From an uncultured Nocardioidaceae bacterium (GTDB taxonomy: Bacteria > Actinomycetota > Actinomycetes > Propionibacteriales > Nocardioidaceae), in contig CADCUI010000079.1 of the NCBI GenBank assembly GCA_902805845.1, positions 1 to 64,000 of the forward strand: a DNA stretch of 64,000 bases, given 5' to 3'. Within the stretch, counting starts at the first letter, position 1. Every line of letters starts with the position of its first letter. A program made the position numbers and the translations under genes. Below the pieces are notes generated by a model. It was not told the DNA's origin. It did no database searches and saw only the letters and a list, made by a program, of their open reading frames with translations. Shown here piece after piece: positions 34,716 to 43,683 of the stretch.

Positions 34716-35936
34716 TCAAAGGCCCTGGCGGGGCGAGGGGCGCTCGATGCCCGTGGCCCGGCGCCCCGAGAGGAGCATCAGACCCGCTCCGATCGAGCCG
34801 GCGAGCAGGGACCCGGCGAAGATCCCTACCTTCGCGGTCTCGATCAGGGCTGGATCGTCGTAGGCGAGGTCGGCGATGAAGAGAGACACGGTGAAACCGA
34901 TTCCGGCGACTGCGGCGACGGCGAGCACGTGCAGCGGCGCAAGGCCCTGGGGCAGCTTGCCGAGCCCCGTGCGGACCGTCAGCCATACCGCTGCGCTGAT
35001 GCCGACGGTCTTCCCGATCACCAGACCGAGCGCAACCGCCCACGTCAGCGGGTTGTCCGCGGCCTCGCCGAGCAGCCCGCCGCGAAAGTCGACACCGGCA
35101 TTGGCCAGCGCGAACAACGGCACGATGGCAAACGCCGACCACGGATGCAGCCGGTGCTCGAGGGTGTCCAGCACGCTGCGGCCGCCGACCTCGCCGACGG
35201 GGGTGAGCAGTCCCAGGGCGACACCGGCGATGGTGGCGTGCACTCCGGACTCCAGCGTCGCGACCCACACCACGAACCCGATGAGGACGTAGGGCCAGAT
35301 CGCGTGCACACCGAGCTGTCGCAGCACCAGCACCATGACCAGCCCGGCGAGCGCCCCGGCGAGCCACGCCAGCGACACCGTGTCGGTGTAGAAGATCGCG
35401 ATGACGGTGATGGCGATGATGTCGTCGACGATGGCCACGGAGAGCAACAACAACTTCGCCCCGGCCGGCACCCGGTCACCGAGCAGGGCGAGGACCCCGA
35501 CCGCGAACGCGATGTCCGTGGCCATGGGGATGCCCCAGCCAGCCGCGGCGTCCCCCCGGGCCAGGGCGACGAAGACCAGCGCGGGCAGGACGACCCCACC
35601 GAGCGCTCCGGCTGCGGGAAGAGCGGCAGCCCGGGGATCGCGCAGCTCACCGACGGTGAGCTCGCGCTTGATCTCGAGCCCGACGACGAAGAAGAAGACG
35701 ACCATCAACCCGTCATTCACCCAGTGCCGCAGGTTTTCGGTCAGCGCGGTCGGGCCCCACCCCAGCGTCAGGTACTGCCCCCAGAACGAGCTGTACGAGT
35801 CCGCGGCGGGGCTGTTGGCCCACACCACCGCAAGCAGTGCCCCGACCACCAGGACGACGCCGCCGGCGGCCTCGTCGTGGAGGAACCCCTCGAGTGCTCC
35901 GAGCGCCCTCTTCTTGGCCTTCGCGGTGGGGGACAT
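34716..35936 (-). CDS. nhaA: Na+/H+ antiporter
   Basis: 406-residue membrane antiporter exchanging Na+ for H+, with about 12 hydrophobic segments. It carries the NhaA transport-site residues: TDIAFAVG with Asp141 (equivalent of the E. coli Asp133 position) and the paired Asp171-Asp172 in VDDIIAI, plus the VFFFVVGLEIKREL block in the early helices. The ATG at 35936 begins a short cytoplasmic N-terminus. It is 27 bp downstream of the AI-2E family permease gene, so the two are probably co-transcribed. Confidence 0.95.
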   Translation of the reverse strand: MSPTAKAKKRALGALEGFLHDEAAGGVVLVVGALLAVVWANSPAADSYSSFWGQYLTLGWGPTALTENLRHWVNDGLMVVFFFVVGLEIKRELTVGELRDPRAAALPAAGALGGVVLPALVFVALARGDAAAGWGIPMATDIAFAVGVLALLGDRVPAGAKLLLLSVAIVDDIIAITVIAIFYTDTVSLAWLAGALAGLVMVLVLRQLGVHAIWPYVLIGFVVWVATLESGVHATIAGVALGLLTPVGEVGGRSVLDTLEHRLHPWSAFAIVPLFALANAGVDFRGGLLGEAADNPLTWAVALGLVIGKTVGISAAVWLTVRTGLGKLPQGLAPLHVLAVAAVAGIGFTVSLFIADLAYDDPALIETAKVGIFAGSLLAGSIGAGLMLLSGRRATGIERPSPRQGL

Positions 35937-35963
35937 CGCGGTGCTCCGTTCACGCGTTCGTTC

Positions 35964-37142
35964 TCAGGGCTCGATCGGACTCGACGCTGTGCGGCCGACC
36001 TCGTCGACCTGCTCCTTGGCGTACCTGGCCAGTGTCGTGGCCACGGCGAGCGCGGGTACGGCCAGGAAGGCGCCGGCCACGCCCGCGATCGTGCCGCCTG
36101 CGCTGACCGCCACGATGACGAGCGCGGGGTGGAGCGCCAGGCTGCGCCCCATCAACAGGGGTGAGAGGACGATGCTCTCCAGCTGCTGCACCAGCACGAC
36201 CAACCCGATGACCAGCAGCGCGGTCGTGGTCCCCTGGGTGACGAGAGCCACCAGGACAGCAAGGATGCCGGTGATGAAGGCTCCCACGATGGGCACAAAG
36301 GCGCCGACGAAAGTGAGCACCGCCAAGGGAAATGCCAAGGGGACGCCCAAGACGGCGAGGCCCACGCCGATGCCTACGGCGTCGGCCAGCCCGACCCCGG
36401 CCTGCGCTCTGATGAAGCCGCCAAGGACCCCCCACACCCGGCTGCAGACCTCGGCGACGTGGCGCGAGGCCCCTCGGGGAAGCCATCGGGCTACCCAGGG
36501 AAGGAAGGCAGGACCGTCCTTGAGGAAGAAGAACGACAGGACGAGCGTCAACACCGCAGTCACAGTCAAAGACCCCGCCGTGCTGACACCGGACAGCGTC
36601 CACCCAGCGATGTCCTGAGCCCGCCCCTGCAGCTCGGAGGTGCCGCGGGCGATCAACCCACCCAAGTCGTCATCGCTGAGGTTGAGTGGTGGTCGGGTGG
36701 TCCAGTCCTGCACCTGCTCCAGTCCAGAGACGACCGACCCGGCGACGTCGTCGAACTGATCGGCGACGCGAGCGCTCACCAGGGCTCCCAGACCAAGGAG
36801 CGGAGTCAGCGCTCCGACCATGGCGGTCGCAGCAGCAGCCGACGCGGGGAGGACCCGCCGGAGCACCCGTGCCGCCGGCCACAAAACGGTGCTCAGCAAC
36901 AGCGCGAGCAGCGCCGGGAGAACCACGACCCACAGCTTGGACACGAGGTAGAAGACAGCCACCACGGCGGTCGCGATGATCAATCCGCGCAGGCACCAGC
37001 GCGCCACCTCGGCGAGTGCGGTGCCCACCAGGGCCCGCGCCGGCCGGTCAGCGACGCCGTCGGACGGCGCCAGTGGTTCGGCCACTGCAGTCCGTGACGC
37101 GGCTCGGGCGGGGCCGCGTCGTCTGCCGAGGCGAAGCATCAT
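35964..37142 (-). CDS. AI-2E family (PerM-like) transporter
   Basis: 392-residue membrane protein of the AI-2E/UPF0118 family with about eight hydrophobic segments: a cluster of N-terminal helices, a periplasmic-type loop, then GPAFLPWVARWLP and the family-typical GVPLAFPLAVLTFVGAFVPIVG followed by QQLESIVLSPLLMGRSLALHP. Some members are Na+/H+ antiporters, which fits cotranscription with nhaA; others export small signals or metabolites. Two adjacent ATG codons begin the frame. Confidence 0.9.
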   Translation of the reverse strand: MMLRLGRRRGPARAASRTAVAEPLAPSDGVADRPARALVGTALAEVARWCLRGLIIATAVVAVFYLVSKLWVVVLPALLALLLSTVLWPAARVLRRVLPASAAAATAMVGALTPLLGLGALVSARVADQFDDVAGSVVSGLEQVQDWTTRPPLNLSDDDLGGLIARGTSELQGRAQDIAGWTLSGVSTAGSLTVTAVLTLVLSFFFLKDGPAFLPWVARWLPRGASRHVAEVCSRVWGVLGGFIRAQAGVGLADAVGIGVGLAVLGVPLAFPLAVLTFVGAFVPIVGAFITGILAVLVALVTQGTTTALLVIGLVVLVQQLESIVLSPLLMGRSLALHPALVIVAVSAGGTIAGVAGAFLAVPALAVATTLARYAKEQVDEVGRTASSPIEP

Positions 37143-37367
37143 CGGATCCGGTTCCCACGGTCAGGGCTCGACGAGCCCGTTTGCGGATGGCGTAACGAAG
37201 CTCAGCGCGGTGGCGGAGTCCGGGCTTGCCCGAACACCGTTCTCGCTGACGTTCCACCGGTTGCGGGTCGACGAACACGATAGCGGCGCAAAGACGGAGG
37301 GCCGCTGGCGGCACGGTTGCAGACGCCAGCCCCCCGGACGGACTCCACCAAGCTGCCCTCGACCGGG

Positions 37368-37904
37368 TCAGGAGTGCACCTGCGTCGCGGTCAGCGTGAG
37401 CGAGTCGAGGACCGTGGCGAGGTCCTGGGTGCTGTTGCCGGCCGCAGAGCTGAAGGTGACGGTGACCGAGGCCGACAGGGTGCCGCCGTTGGCAGCCTCG
37501 GTGAAGCTCGTGATCGACGCGCCGTCGAGCATGACGTCGGAGACGGCCGCGTCGAGGTTCCCGGCGAAGCTGCCGCCGGTGAAGTTGACGGCCGAGATGC
37601 CGACGGTGGCGCGCAGGTGGTTGCCGGTGGCCTGCACCGTGTAGGCGCACTCACGGGACAGCACATCGCCGGGGACGAGCGGGTCGCCGAGGTTGTAGCT
37701 CACCGGGGTCGACTCGTGCGCGTCCAGCACCCAGCCGCCGCAACCGGTGTTGGTCCCGTCGGTGACGATGCGCAGGTGGCCGCTGTTGATGGCTCCACCG
37801 GTGATCGGCTTGCTGTCGGACCAGACGGCGAGCGTCCCGCCCCCACCGAGCAGCAGTGCCACGCCGACACCCACGGCCAGCGCACCCTTGGTCGAGTTGT
37901 TCAT
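37368..37904 (-). CDS. small secreted protein with alternate (SipW-type) signal peptide
   Basis: 178-residue exported protein. The N-terminus KGALAVGVGVALLLGGGGTLAVWSDS is the SipW/alternate-type signal pattern, with cleavage expected before the WS-containing segment. The mature part is Thr/Gly-rich, beta-structured, with a Cys pair. The ATG at 37904 has a strong AGGAGG 4-5 nt upstream. Its function is not evident; TasA-like fibre subunits share this layout. The 225-bp gap on its 3' side (37143-37367) holds only a small GGGCTCG/CGAGCCC hairpin at 37164-37178 and no gene I can support. Confidence 0.82.
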   Translation of the reverse strand: MNNSTKGALAVGVGVALLLGGGGTLAVWSDSKPITGGAINSGHLRIVTDGTNTGCGGWVLDAHESTPVSYNLGDPLVPGDVLSRECAYTVQATGNHLRATVGISAVNFTGGSFAGNLDAAVSDVMLDGASITSFTEAANGGTLSASVTVTFSSAAGNSTQDLATVLDSLTLTATQVHS

Positions 37905-38096
37905 CGCTCCTCCTGAGCTGTGGGCGTCCAGCTCAGCCGGACGGCGTGCCCCTTCCTGGAGCATCACGGGTCCCGATCGGCTGCCCGTGGCCCGACGTGA
38001 GCGGAGGCAAAGTAAAGACCCGCTTCCTGGCCTCGCACGCACCGCGGCGCGATACTTCAACGAGCGGGCGCCACGGTCCGCGGCGGAGGGGAGCCG

Positions 38097-38351
38097 ATGA
38101 GCGATCCAGGCGACGCCGACTACACGGTGCTCGTGCACCGCGAGGGCGGGTCCTACCGGGCCGAGGTCGAGGAGCTACCGGGGTTCCAGGCCACCGGCGA
38201 GTCACTGACCGAGCTGTGGGACGCCTTCGAGAAGTCGCTCAGCCTCTACCTCAGCAGGGGCGACCGCACCGTCCGGGTGCTGCTCACGCGCGTCGAGAAC
38301 GTCGAGCCGGGGCGCGTCGAGCGTTACGAGGCCCGGATCCTGGTGGGCTGA
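38097..38351 (+). CDS. HicB-like protein (orphan)
   Basis: 84-residue protein with the HicB partial RNase-H-like fold: YTVLVHREGGSYRAEVEELPGF-type strands and GESLTELWDAFEKSLSLYL helix. There is no C-terminal DNA-binding domain and no hicA gene beside it, so it is either an orphan antitoxin-like protein or a diverged regulator. ATG preceded by GGAGGGGAG. It is upstream of the sirtuin gene by 56 bp on the same strand. Confidence 0.78.
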   Translation: MSDPGDADYTVLVHREGGSYRAEVEELPGFQATGESLTELWDAFEKSLSLYLSRGDRTVRVLLTRVENVEPGRVERYEARILVG

Positions 38352-38407
38352 CCCGCAGGCCCACCGGGCGTCGCCGGTGTGCCCGGCTGCGTCGTACCGT
38401 GGGCGCC

Positions 38408-39235
38408 ATGACGCCGGTCGCAGAGGTGGTCCCGGCGCTCCGGGACAGCGGCTTCCTCGCGCTGACCGGAGCCGGCATGAGCACCGACTCGGGCATCCCT
38501 GACTACCGCGGACCCGGCTCGGCGAACCGCTCCCCGATGACCTACCAGGACTTCTGTTCCGGGGCCGCCGCCCAACGGCGTTACTGGGCTCGTGCCCACC
38601 TGGGATGGAGCCGGATGAACGGCGCGGTGCCCAACGCCGGGCACCACGCGCTTGCCCGTCTCGAAGCGGCGGGGACCTGTACGGGAGTCGTCACGCAGAA
38701 TGTCGACGGGCTGCACGAGCAGGCGGGCGCCTCCCGCGTCGTGGCGCTGCACGGCCGGATCTCCGACGTCGTCTGCCTCGGCTGCGGCGATCGCCTCTCC
38801 CGTGCCCTGCTGCAGCGCGAGATGGATCTCCTCAACCCCGGCTGGCTGAGCAGGCACGCCGCCGCGCCGACGCGCCCGGACGGTGACGTCGAGGTCCTCG
38901 ACACCACAGGCTTCGTGACCCCGCACTGCCCCGCCTGCGGGGGTGCGCTCAAGCCCGACGTCGTCTTCTTCGGCGAGAACGTCCCCAAGGACCGGGTGGA
39001 GCGCTGCTACGCGATGGTCGATGCGGCGCCGGCGCTCCTGGTCCTGGGCTCCTCCCTCACGGTCATGTCCGGGCTGCGGTTCGTCCGGCACGCCGTCAAG
39101 CGCCGCACCCCGGTGGTCATCGTCAACCGCGGCGCCACCCGGGGCGACGCTCTCGTGACCACGAAGCTCCACCACGGCACCAGCGAGTTCCTGACCCACA
39201 CCGCCTGGGCAGGCTGCACACCGTCACTGGTATGA
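38408..39235 (+). CDS. Sir2-family NAD-dependent protein deacylase
   Basis: 275-residue sirtuin. Motifs in order: GAGMSTDSGIPDYRG (NAD site, about 20-34), TQNVDGLHEQAG (about 95-106), catalytic His in ALHGRISD, and the structural zinc cysteines CLGCGD and CPACGG. It removes acyl groups from lysines using NAD. The ATG at 38408 starts directly in the conserved fold. The aroQ gene follows by 7 bp, so they are probably cotranscribed. Confidence 0.95.
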   Translation: MTPVAEVVPALRDSGFLALTGAGMSTDSGIPDYRGPGSANRSPMTYQDFCSGAAAQRRYWARAHLGWSRMNGAVPNAGHHALARLEAAGTCTGVVTQNVDGLHEQAGASRVVALHGRISDVVCLGCGDRLSRALLQREMDLLNPGWLSRHAAAPTRPDGDVEVLDTTGFVTPHCPACGGALKPDVVFFGENVPKDRVERCYAMVDAAPALLVLGSSLTVMSGLRFVRHAVKRRTPVVIVNRGATRGDALVTTKLHHGTSEFLTHTAWAGCTPSLV

Positions 39236-39242
39236 CGGTGCC

Positions 39243-39716
39243 GTGACCCGCAGCGTCTACGTCCTCAACGGGCCCAACCTCGACCTGCTCGGGCGCCGCG
39301 ACCCGGTGGTCTACGGGACGGCCACGCTGGCCGACGTCGAGGAGCTGTGCCGGCAGGAGGCCGACCGGCTCGGGCTGCGGCTCGTCTTCCGCCAGTCCAA
39401 CCACGAAGGTGAGCTGATCGACTGGGTGCACGAGGCGTTCGACGTCGGCGCCGCCGTGGTCGGCAACTTCGGCGCCTACACCCACACGTCGATCGCCCTC
39501 ATGGACGCGCTGGAGGTCCTCGAGGCTCCGGTCGTCGAGGTCCACATCTCCGACATCCACGCCCGTGAGGAGTTCCGACGGCACTCCTTCGTGGGCCTGG
39601 TGGCCGACGACGCCGTCGTCGGCCAGGGAGTGGAGGGGTACCGGATCGCGATCCGACGGGTCGCGGAGCTCCTGGGTGCGGGTGCGCCGGATGAGAACGG
39701 ACCGACCACGCGTTGA
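39243..39716 (+). CDS. aroQ: type II 3-dehydroquinate dehydratase
   Basis: 157-residue dodecameric-type dehydroquinase of the shikimate pathway. It has NGPNLDLLGRRDPVVYG with the catalytic Tyr, RQSNHEGELIDWVHEA, and HISDIHAREEFRRHS with the catalytic His. The usual NPGAYTHTS/NAGGYTHTS loop reads NFGAYTHTS here, a Phe substitution next to the substrate. No other shikimate gene is nearby, so this may be a second copy. GTG start. The NHL/thioredoxin gene follows 7 bp later. Confidence 0.9.
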   Translation: MTRSVYVLNGPNLDLLGRRDPVVYGTATLADVEELCRQEADRLGLRLVFRQSNHEGELIDWVHEAFDVGAAVVGNFGAYTHTSIALMDALEVLEAPVVEVHISDIHAREEFRRHSFVGLVADDAVVGQGVEGYRIAIRRVAELLGAGAPDENGPTTR

Positions 39717-39723
39717 GCACGCC

Positions 39724-41529
39724 ATGACCGCAGCTCGACGTACCTCCAGGGTCCGGGCGCCCGAGCTCCGTGGCCGCGGGTGGCTCAACACCGGAGGCGA
39801 GTCCCTCTCACTGGCGGACTTCCGGGGACGCTTCCTGCTGCTGGACTTCTGGGCCTTCTGCTGCGTCAACTGTCTCCACGTGCTCGACGAGCTGCGGCCG
39901 CTGGAGGAGAAGTACGCCGGCGAGCTCGTCGTCGTCGGCGTGCACTCACCGAAGTTCGTCCACGAGGCGGATCCGGAGGCGCTGGCCGCCGCCGTCGATC
40001 GCTACCAGGTGCAGCACCCGGTCCTCGACGACCCGGACCTCCTCACCTGGCAGGCCTACACGGCGCGGGCCTGGCCGACGCTGGTGCTGGTCGACCCGGA
40101 GGGCTACGTCGTCGCGCAGTACGCGGGCGAGGGTCACGTCCACGCCATCGACGCGCTGCTCTCCGACCTGCGGCAGCGGCACCTGGACAGTGGAACGCTG
40201 CAGCCCGGCGGCTCCCCCTACGTCGCTCCCGAAGCACCGGCCGGTGACCTGCGCTTTCCGGCCAAGGTGATCTCACTGCCCGGGGGGACGCTGCTGGTGG
40301 CGGACGCCGGGCACCACAGCCTGGTGGAGCTCGCGGCCGACGCAGAGACCGTCGTACGTCGCATCGGGTCCGGCGAGCGGGGGCTCGTCGACGGTGGGCC
40401 CGCGGACGCGAGATTCAGCGAGCCGAACGGCCTGTGCCTGCTCCCTGCGAGCGTCGCCACCGACGTGGGTTTCGACGTCGTCGTGGCCGACACGGTCAAC
40501 CACGCTCTCCGCGGCGTCCGGCTCGCCGACGGCTCCGTGCGGACCCTTGCCGGCGACGGCCGGCAGCTGTTCCCCCACACGCCGAGTCCCACGGCCTCGC
40601 TCTCCAGCCCGTGGGACGTGGCCTGGTGGCGGGACCGGGCGTGGGTCGCGATGGCGGGCATTCACCAGCTGTGGGTCTACGACCCGCGCAGCGGGGCCAT
40701 CGAGGTGGCCGGCGGCACCAGCAACGAGGGGTTGCTCGACGGACCCCTCCGCGAGGCCTGGCTGGCACAGACCTCTGGGCTGGCCGCCGACGGCGACCGG
40801 CTGTGGCTCGCCGACAGCGAGACCTCCAGCGTCCGCCGGGTGGAGCAGGGCGCGGTGCACACGGAGGTGGGGTCCGGCCTCTTCGACTTCGGCTTCCGCG
40901 ACGGCCCCGCGGACCGGGCGCTCCTGCAGCACCCGCTCGGCGTCACGGTGCTGCCGGACGGGTCATTGGCGGTGAGCGACACCTACAACGGCGCGGTGCG
41001 CCGGCTGGCCGACGGGCAGGTGACCACGCTGGCCACCGGGCTCGCCGAGCCCAGTGGCGCCGTCGTCGTGGACGACCACCTCGTCGTGGTCGAGTCGGCG
41101 GCTCACCGGCTGACCCGCGTCCCGCTGGGCGGGGTGACCAGCGTGGACGCCTTCGAGCACAGCACCCGGCGGCCGGTCACCGAGGTCGGCCCCGGGGACC
41201 TCGAGCTCGTCGTCGACTTCACCCCGCCCCCGGGTCAGAAGGTGGACGACCGCTTCGGGCCGCCCGCCCAGCTGTTCGTGTCCGCCACCCCCGCAGCCCT
41301 CCTCAGCCGGGGAGAGGGACGAGGGACCGAGCTGCGGCGCACACTCACCTTGGACCCCGCGGTGGGTGACGGCGTCCTCCACGTCGCCGCGCGGGCCGCC
41401 TCGTGCGACACCCACGGCGGGGTCGGGGCTGCGTGTCACCTCCACCAGCAGGACTGGGGGGTCCCGGTGCAGATCTCCCCCGCGGGCACGCGGCGGCTGA
41501 CGTTGCCGTTGGCCGGCCGGTCGTCGTGA
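39724..41529 (+). CDS. thioredoxin-like/NHL-repeat protein (NHLRC2-like)
   Basis: 601-residue cytoplasmic protein combining a thioredoxin fold (about 10-150; active site FCCVNC, a CxxC variant) with an NHL beta-propeller (about 165-470; repeats such as ADAGHHSLVEL, ADTVNHALRGV, SDTYNGAVRRL) and a C-terminal beta domain. This is the architecture of NHLRC2, whose biochemical role is still poorly understood; redox-linked protein interaction is likely. The ATG is 7 bp after aroQ, and the stop overlaps the next gene start (GTGA). Confidence 0.9.
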   Translation: MTAARRTSRVRAPELRGRGWLNTGGESLSLADFRGRFLLLDFWAFCCVNCLHVLDELRPLEEKYAGELVVVGVHSPKFVHEADPEALAAAVDRYQVQHPVLDDPDLLTWQAYTARAWPTLVLVDPEGYVVAQYAGEGHVHAIDALLSDLRQRHLDSGTLQPGGSPYVAPEAPAGDLRFPAKVISLPGGTLLVADAGHHSLVELAADAETVVRRIGSGERGLVDGGPADARFSEPNGLCLLPASVATDVGFDVVVADTVNHALRGVRLADGSVRTLAGDGRQLFPHTPSPTASLSSPWDVAWWRDRAWVAMAGIHQLWVYDPRSGAIEVAGGTSNEGLLDGPLREAWLAQTSGLAADGDRLWLADSETSSVRRVEQGAVHTEVGSGLFDFGFRDGPADRALLQHPLGVTVLPDGSLAVSDTYNGAVRRLADGQVTTLATGLAEPSGAVVVDDHLVVVESAAHRLTRVPLGGVTSVDAFEHSTRRPVTEVGPGDLELVVDFTPPPGQKVDDRFGPPAQLFVSATPAALLSRGEGRGTELRRTLTLDPAVGDGVLHVAARAASCDTHGGVGAACHLHQQDWGVPVQISPAGTRRLTLPLAGRSS

Positions 41530-42281
41530 GCGCGCGCCAGCCGCACCTCGACGACCTCGGGGCGCCGGTGGAGCCGGTGAGGCCCGCCGCCCGGGTGGTC
41601 TCGCTGGTGCCGTCGTTGACCGAGTCGGTGGCTGCCACCCGGCCCGGAGCGCTGGTGGGCGCGACGGACTGGTGCACGCACCCCGCGGACCTGTCGGTGA
41701 CCCGCGTGCGCGGGACGAAGAACCCCGACGTCAAGAGGATCGTCGAGCTGCGGCCCGACGTGGTCCTGGCCAACCGGGAGGAGAACCGGGAGCTCGACGT
41801 ACGCCGGCTGCGAGACGCTGGCGTGCCGGTGTGGGTCACCGTCGTGGAGACGGTCCCGCAGGCCCTGGACTCCTTGACGCGGATGTTCGAGGACGCCCTG
41901 GGATGGGGCTCGCCGGCCTGGCTGGGCCAGGTGCGCCGGCGGTGGGACCGGCCCGTGCCCGGTGCGCGAGCACGGGTGGCGGTGCCGATCTGGCGGGACC
42001 CTTGGATGGTGGTCGGCCGGGACACCTTCACCGGTGACCTGCTGCGACGCCTCGGCTACGACAACGTCTTCGGGCAGCATGCCGACCGCTACCCGAAGGT
42101 CGAGGTGTCGGAGGTCGACCACGACGGTGTCGACCTGGTGCTGCTGCCCGACGAGCCCTACGTGTTCACCGCCGACGACGGGCCGGAGGCGTTCTCGACG
42201 GTCCCCACCCGGCTGGTCAGCGGCCGACTGCTCACCTGGTACGGCCCCTCGCTCGTCGACGCCGCCGACCTCACCTTCTGA
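41526..42281 (+). CDS. helical-backbone metal receptor (BtuF-like fold) without signal peptide
   Basis: 251-residue protein of the periplasmic binding protein class III fold. It starts the domain with RVVSLVPSLTESV, then GATDWCTHPAD, GTKNPDVKRIVELRPDVVLANREENR and later WMVVGRDTFTGDLLRRLGYDN. Homologues bind corrinoids, haem or iron chelates. There is no signal peptide or lipobox, so unlike BtuF it is probably cytoplasmic, as in several 'cobalamin-binding protein' annotations. It is coupled to the NHL/thioredoxin gene by a 4-bp overlap. Confidence 0.85.
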   Translation: MSARQPHLDDLGAPVEPVRPAARVVSLVPSLTESVAATRPGALVGATDWCTHPADLSVTRVRGTKNPDVKRIVELRPDVVLANREENRELDVRRLRDAGVPVWVTVVETVPQALDSLTRMFEDALGWGSPAWLGQVRRRWDRPVPGARARVAVPIWRDPWMVVGRDTFTGDLLRRLGYDNVFGQHADRYPKVEVSEVDHDGVDLVLLPDEPYVFTADDGPEAFSTVPTRLVSGRLLTWYGPSLVDAADLTF

Positions 42282-42283
42282 CC

Positions 42284-42359
42284 CCGAGCCGCCCACGATG
42301 TCTGGTCGAGCCGCCCAACATGTTGGGCGGCTCGACCAGACATGAGGGGCGGGTCGGCG
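42284..42359. repeat. intergenic repeat, family B, containing a perfect 46-bp palindrome
   Basis: After GAGCCGCCC the sequence at 42298-42343 is a perfect inverted repeat of two 23-base arms with no loop, centred between 42320 and 42321 (half-arm core GAGCCGCCCAACA). It is followed by GAGGGGCGGGTCGGC as in the other copies (1713-1815, 55773-55826). It lies 16 bp after a stop codon and could form a cruciform or a bidirectional terminator-like RNA hairpin. The rest of the gap to 42511 holds no gene I can support. Confidence 0.9.
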
Positions 42360-42511
42360 GGCTCGCGAGCCTGGCGGGCCGCCAGGACGTGCAGCCCGGA
42401 CGAGAAACGGCCTTCGCAGGGCTGATTTGCCGGCAGCTGCACGTCCAGATGGCCCACCGACGACCTACGGACGGCCTACAGATCGCTACAGGCCGAGGTC
42501 TCGCCCACGGC

Positions 42512-43657
42512 CTACAGGCCGAGGTCACGGCCGATGAGCTCCTTCATGATCTCGTTGGAGCCCGCCCAGATCTTCGTGACCCGGGCGTCCCGCCAGGCGC
42601 GGGTGACCCGGTACTCGTTCATGTAGCCGTAGCCGCCGTAGAGCTGCACGCAGTGATCGAGGACCTCGTTCTGCACCTCGGCGGAGATCCACTTGACCTT
42701 CGCGGCGTCGATCGGGGTGAGCCTGCCCTCGACGTGCTGCAGGACCGCCTGGTCGACGTAGGCCTGCACCATCTCGACCTTGGTGACCAGCTCGGCGACG
42801 AGGAACTTGTTGTGCTGGAAGGAGCCGATCGCCTGCCCGAACGCCTTGCGCTCCTGGACGTACTCGATCGTCTCCTCGAGGATCCGCGCGGCGTGGCTGA
42901 TGTTGGTGATCGCCGAGCCGAGCCGCTCCTGCGGCAGCCACGTCATCATGTGGATGAAGCCGGAGTCCAGCTCACCGATGATGTTGCTCGCCGGCACCCG
43001 CATGCCCTCGAAGAACAGCTCGGCGGTGTCGGACTCGTCCTGACCGGCCTTGTCCAGCTTGGGACCGCGGGAGAACCCCGGCATGGTCGCCTCCACGCCG
43101 AACAGCGTGATGCCGCGGGCCTTCTTCTCCGGGGTCGTCCGCGCCGCCACCACGACGAGGTCGGCCGACCAGCCGTTGGTGATGAAGGTCTTCGAGCCGT
43201 TGAGGACGAAGTCCTCGCCTTCCCTGACCGCGGTCGTCTTGAGCGCTGCGAGGTCGGAGCCGCCGGACGGCTCGGTCATCCCGATCGCGGTGAGGATCTC
43301 CCCCGTGCAGACCCGGGGAAGCCAGCGCTGTCGCTGCTCCTCGGTGGTGAGGTGCACGAGGTACGGCGCGACGATGTCGGTGTGGATGCCCACACAGGAG
43401 GGAAGTGCCATGTTGACCTTGGCGAGCTCCTCGGTGAGCACCGCGTTGAAGCGGTAGTCACCGGCCTCCGAGCCGCCGTACTCCTCGGGGATCGCCAGCC
43501 CGAGGAAGCCCTGCTTCCCCGCCTCGATCCAGAAGTCCCGGGGGATCTGCTTGGCGGCGGCGTGCTCCGCCAGCTGCGGCTCGACCTGGCGGTCGAGGAA
43601 CGCCCGCACCGAGGAGCGGAACGCCTCGTGGTCCTCGTCGTAGATCGAACGGCGCAT
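42512..43657 (-). CDS. acyl-CoA dehydrogenase
   Basis: 381-residue flavoenzyme of beta-oxidation type. FAD and substrate blocks AIGMTEPSGGSDLAALKT and FVLNGSKTFITNG are present, then RKAFGQAIGSFQ and the C-terminal QLYGGYGYMNEYRVTRAWRDAR and IWAGSNEIMKELIGR with Glu near the position of the catalytic base of short/medium-chain enzymes. ATG 43657 is chosen because GGAGG lies 7 nt upstream; the GTG two codons earlier overlaps that site. The 3' end shows a 15-bp direct duplication (42486-42500 and 42512-42526). Confidence 0.93.
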   Translation of the reverse strand: MRRSIYDEDHEAFRSSVRAFLDRQVEPQLAEHAAAKQIPRDFWIEAGKQGFLGLAIPEEYGGSEAGDYRFNAVLTEELAKVNMALPSCVGIHTDIVAPYLVHLTTEEQRQRWLPRVCTGEILTAIGMTEPSGGSDLAALKTTAVREGEDFVLNGSKTFITNGWSADLVVVAARTTPEKKARGITLFGVEATMPGFSRGPKLDKAGQDESDTAELFFEGMRVPASNIIGELDSGFIHMMTWLPQERLGSAITNISHAARILEETIEYVQERKAFGQAIGSFQHNKFLVAELVTKVEMVQAYVDQAVLQHVEGRLTPIDAAKVKWISAEVQNEVLDHCVQLYGGYGYMNEYRVTRAWRDARVTKIWAGSNEIMKELIGRDLGL

Positions 43658-43683
43658 GGGCACACCTCCGTCGGGTCAGGTGG

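Noticed and set aside
42298-42343. Ordinary Rho-independent terminator
   Set aside because: The hairpin has no loop spacer and no T-run on either strand; termination remains possible but is not the best-supported reading.
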